A stretch of 64,000 bases of DNA, from positions 10,397 to 74,396 of the forward strand of contig CAYPGQ010000012.1 in NCBI GenBank assembly GCA_964410125.1, read 5' to 3'. This document shows, one piece after another, positions 61,818 to 64,000 of this stretch. The notes under the pieces are model-generated. The model was not told where the DNA came from. It did not search any database and was given only the letters and a program-made list of their open reading frames with translations. The first letter of the stretch is position 1, and each line of letters begins with the position of its first letter. Source of the stretch: G020348385 sp964410125 (GTDB lineage Bacteria > Acidobacteriota > Aminicenantia > Aminicenantales > Aminicenantaceae). The translations under genes and the position numbers were made by a program.

Positions 61818-64000
61818 CTATTTTTCTTCTATTTTTATCTCTTTGAACGCTTTGAAAAGGGAAAAATCAGCTTCTTTGAGTTTCTTTTTGAAGTTCTCGA
61901 CATCTGTTTTGTAAACTGTGTTTACTTTCTGGAGGAATTCCTCGACTTTGGGTTTGGCCTTTTCATAGCGGACCCTGGCAGCTTGGCTGATGGGCTCATG
62001 GCCTCCTCTCATGCCTCTTGTCGCCATCATAACCTGAGAGCGTAATCCTGCTGACCTGTCCGCAATTCCCTGTTTGGGAGGAGTGGGATTCAGGATTTCT
62101 GCTAGCGCTTCCAGTTTTTTGTCCAGTTCTCGTGCAGCCTGAAGAAGTTCCCTGTTTTTGGGGTTCCTATTTTGTCTGGCACTGTCCTGGAGAGTTTTGA
62201 GTGTCGTTCTTGTCCCATTGATCTGCTGACTGGCTGAATTGATGACATCGGATAATTTCCGGGCCTTCTTTCCTGCTTCGTAATTGGCCTTGAGAACTGC
62301 CATGTCCACATCGATGCGGGGATCGTATTTTACGGTGAATGTCTGACTGGCTTCTTCACCATCATAGTTGATCTTGACCGTGTATTCTCCAGGAAGAGCT
62401 GTCGATCCACCCCCGCCGAATCTAAAAGATGACCGGCGCGCAGCAGGAGCGGCTTGTTCCGTTTGTTCCCTGAAGTTCCAGTAAACTCGGTTGATTCCTT
62501 TGTTTTCTGTCCCGTTTACCCGGCTTATCATTTTGCCGCTGCCGTCTTCGATGGTTATTTTCACACGGGAGGATGCTTGTCCCATCTGACCCATGCCACG
62601 CATTCTTGCCGCACCCCCCATCTGCCGCATGCGCTCTATCATCTGCTGCCGTCTTGTTTCCATCTCTTTGTCCGGTTGTTCTTCTGTTTCTTTCTTTTCA
62701 CTCGGGATGAGATAATAAGTAATGACAGCCCCCATTCTTTTGTTCTCGCCCATGAAGAATGTGTCTCCGGGGCTTAGATAAGAACTCAATCTTCCTTGCT
62801 GGAATTGATAGGTATCCTGTACTTTGAAAAGATGGAGCTTCTTCTGCATCACTTCTTCGGATATTTCACGAAGAGGGGAGATGTCATCGATGATATAGAC
62901 AGACCGGCCGTGAGTTGCGACTATCAGGTCGTTCTCTTTGGGGTGGACAACGATATCCCTTACAGGAACCGTTGGGATGCCGTGAGTCCATTTCATCCAG
63001 TTCTGACCGGCGTTGAAGCTTACAAATAGGCCGAATTCCGTTCCCAAGAAGAGCAAATTTTTGTTGATCGGATCCTCTTCGATCACGTGAACAAATCCGT
63101 CGATCTCTGGGGTTGCCAGGCTTTTCCAGGTTTTTCCGAAATCATGGGTGACAAATACATAAGTCGTCCAGTTAGACCTCCGGTGGTCCTCGAACGCTAC
63201 ATAGGCTGTGGCTGCATCGGCTTTGGATGCTTCCACATGGGGCACCCATGTTGCCGGTGGAGCCATGCCTTTTTTCCCCGATGTCAGGTTCTTGGAGACC
63301 AGCTCCCAGGCCCCTCCGCCATCTTTGGTGACTTGAACATTCCCATCATCGGTGCCCACCCAGATAACACCCTCCTGTAGTGGACTAGGGGCGATACAGA
63401 GAATTGTGGTGTGATTTTCGGCATTGGTAACATCCAGCGTCAAACCGCCGCTTTCGGCCTGTTTCTGTTTTTCGGGATCGTTTGTGGTCAGGTCCGGGCT
63501 GATGATTTCCCATGTTCGTCCTTTATCCGGGCTTTTGTGTACAAATTGGCTGCCGAGGTAAATGGTTGCCGGGTGAAACGGATCGACGGCAAAGCCGGCG
63601 TTCCAGTGGTAGCGGTGTTTCACATCGGATTCGGTTGGTACGATATCGCGGCTGGTGCCGAGGTTGGTATCGAAATAGTACAGGTTTCCTCCCTGGGACA
63701 TCCCGTATCCTGCTCCGGGTACTTCAGGGTCTGGCTCTGTGTCGAAGCCGTCTCCACCGCCCACGGTTTTCCAGAGATAGTCGTTGATGGTCCGTTCTTT
63801 CAAAACATATCCTGGGCCCATCCAGGATCCGTTATCCTGGAGCCCTCCGTACACATTGTAAGGGATCTGCATATCGTAGCTGACATGATAGAACTGCCCT
63901 AACGGAAGGTTGGACACAAAACGCCAGCTCTGCCCCCGGTTGTGGCTGATTACCACACCGCCGTCGTTCCCGACGATCAGCATCTCGCCTTGGGGATGGG
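61818..64000 (-). CDS. VPS10/BNR-repeat exported protein, C-terminal part (5' end outside window)
   Basis: The frame is open to the right edge (HPQGE before the first internal Met), so the start is outside; about 727 residues are visible. The visible part has Asp-box/BNR repeats of a beta-propeller (HNRGQSWRF, SPDKGRTWEII, TKDGGGAWELV, FGKTWKSLA), then a sortilin/VPS10-like C-terminal region and a helical tail (VLKANYEAGKKARKLSDVINSASQQ). Such proteins often act in extracellular or periplasmic sugar or protein processing; function not known. The gene is followed by the ECF module promoter. Confidence 0.85.
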   Translation of the reverse strand, partial: HPQGEMLIVGNDGGVVISHNRGQSWRFVSNLPLGQFYHVSYDMQIPYNVYGGLQDNGSWMGPGYVLKERTINDYLWKTVGGGDGFDTEPDPEVPGAGYGMSQGGNLYYFDTNLGTSRDIVPTESDVKHRYHWNAGFAVDPFHPATIYLGSQFVHKSPDKGRTWEIISPDLTTNDPEKQKQAESGGLTLDVTNAENHTTILCIAPSPLQEGVIWVGTDDGNVQVTKDGGGAWELVSKNLTSGKKGMAPPATWVPHVEASKADAATAYVAFEDHRRSNWTTYVFVTHDFGKTWKSLATPEIDGFVHVIEEDPINKNLLFLGTEFGLFVSFNAGQNWMKWTHGIPTVPVRDIVVHPKENDLIVATHGRSVYIIDDISPLREISEEVMQKKLHLFKVQDTYQFQQGRLSSYLSPGDTFFMGENKRMGAVITYYLIPSEKKETEEQPDKEMETRRQQMIERMRQMGGAARMRGMGQMGQASSRVKITIEDGSGKMISRVNGTENKGINRVYWNFREQTEQAAPAARRSSFRFGGGGSTALPGEYTVKINYDGEEASQTFTVKYDPRIDVDMAVLKANYEAGKKARKLSDVINSASQQINGTRTTLKTLQDSARQNRNPKNRELLQAARELDKKLEALAEILNPTPPKQGIADRSAGLRSQVMMATRGMRGGHEPISQAARVRYEKAKPKVEEFLQKVNTVYKTDVENFKKKLKEADFSLFKAFKEIKIEEK

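Noticed and set aside
1..64000. tRNA, rRNA, integrase, phage or transposase genes
   Set aside because: None could be recognised by reading; the R1 and R2 repeats have no transposase gene in the window.

Overview
The window looks like a chromosome segment from a diderm, peptide- and amino-acid-using heterotroph. The style fits Acidobacteriota or Aminicenantota (candidate phylum OP8): a TonB-dependent receptor, zinc-ribbon/TPR Ser/Thr kinases, several ECF sigma/anti-sigma pairs, TPR-CHAT proteins, split glycine decarboxylase, a KamA-type radical SAM enzyme and many exported peptidases. This placement is inferred from gene content only. No rRNA, tRNA, CRISPR array, phage or transposase gene was seen.

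Layout. 1-9.4 kb: the 3' part of a TonB-dependent receptor, two paralogous membrane Ser/Thr kinases with TPR sensor halves, a receiver-like/DUF3052 protein and a small membrane protein. 9.6-17.7 kb (-): promoter, ECF sigma, zinc-finger anti-sigma and two tandem exported TPR-CHAT proteases; this is the most notable locus. 17.7-22.9 kb (-): an unknown exported protein, a subtilase and a LamG/HYR surface protein. 23-29 kb: an HGSNAT-like acyltransferase, a small membrane protein, and an operon of gcvPA, gcvPB and a COG3199 NAD-kinase-like gene. 29-31.7 kb (-): a BlaI/BlaR1-type pair whose promoter carries two clear palindromic operators and whose BlaR1 has three TonB_C domains. 31.8-43.8 kb (+): aldo/keto reductase, DUF4350-like protein, KamA-family enzyme, serine hydrolase, an ECF/DUF4384 module with an S41-like peptidase, and an ECF/anti-sigma/GspG-like module. 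43.8-51.6 kb: an Fe-S aldo/keto reductase, SPOR-NlpC/P60 lipoprotein, B12-binding radical SAM protein, serine hydrolase, COG2426 membrane protein and NhaC antiporter. 51.8-58.9 kb (+): dicarboxylate symporter, POT transporter, M24 peptidase, an M1-like protein and an orphan. 58.9-64 kb (-): an ECF/anti-sigma/Spy-like operon ending in a GYGR-repeat protein, then the C-terminal part of a VPS10/BNR protein.

Two families of intergenic palindromic repeats run through the window. R1 (four copies) is built on GGGGACAGGATACC and its inverse. R2 is a 260-bp unit in two copies, with a core GGGGACGTCCCC palindrome also found alone at one site. R2 separates an ECF sigma gene from its anti-sigma gene; R1 supplies the last codons and stop of an S41-like peptidase. 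Both resemble REP/BIME or MITE elements moved in trans.

Together the genes describe a cell that degrades proteins outside or in the periplasm, imports peptides and dicarboxylates, splits peptides with a Xaa-Pro-type peptidase and oxidises glycine, with envelope-stress control by at least four sigma/anti-sigma modules, one BlaI/BlaR1 pair and two sensor kinases. Many promoters look like ordinary sigma-70 promoters (TTGACA/TATAAT), and a few seem to give very short leaders.
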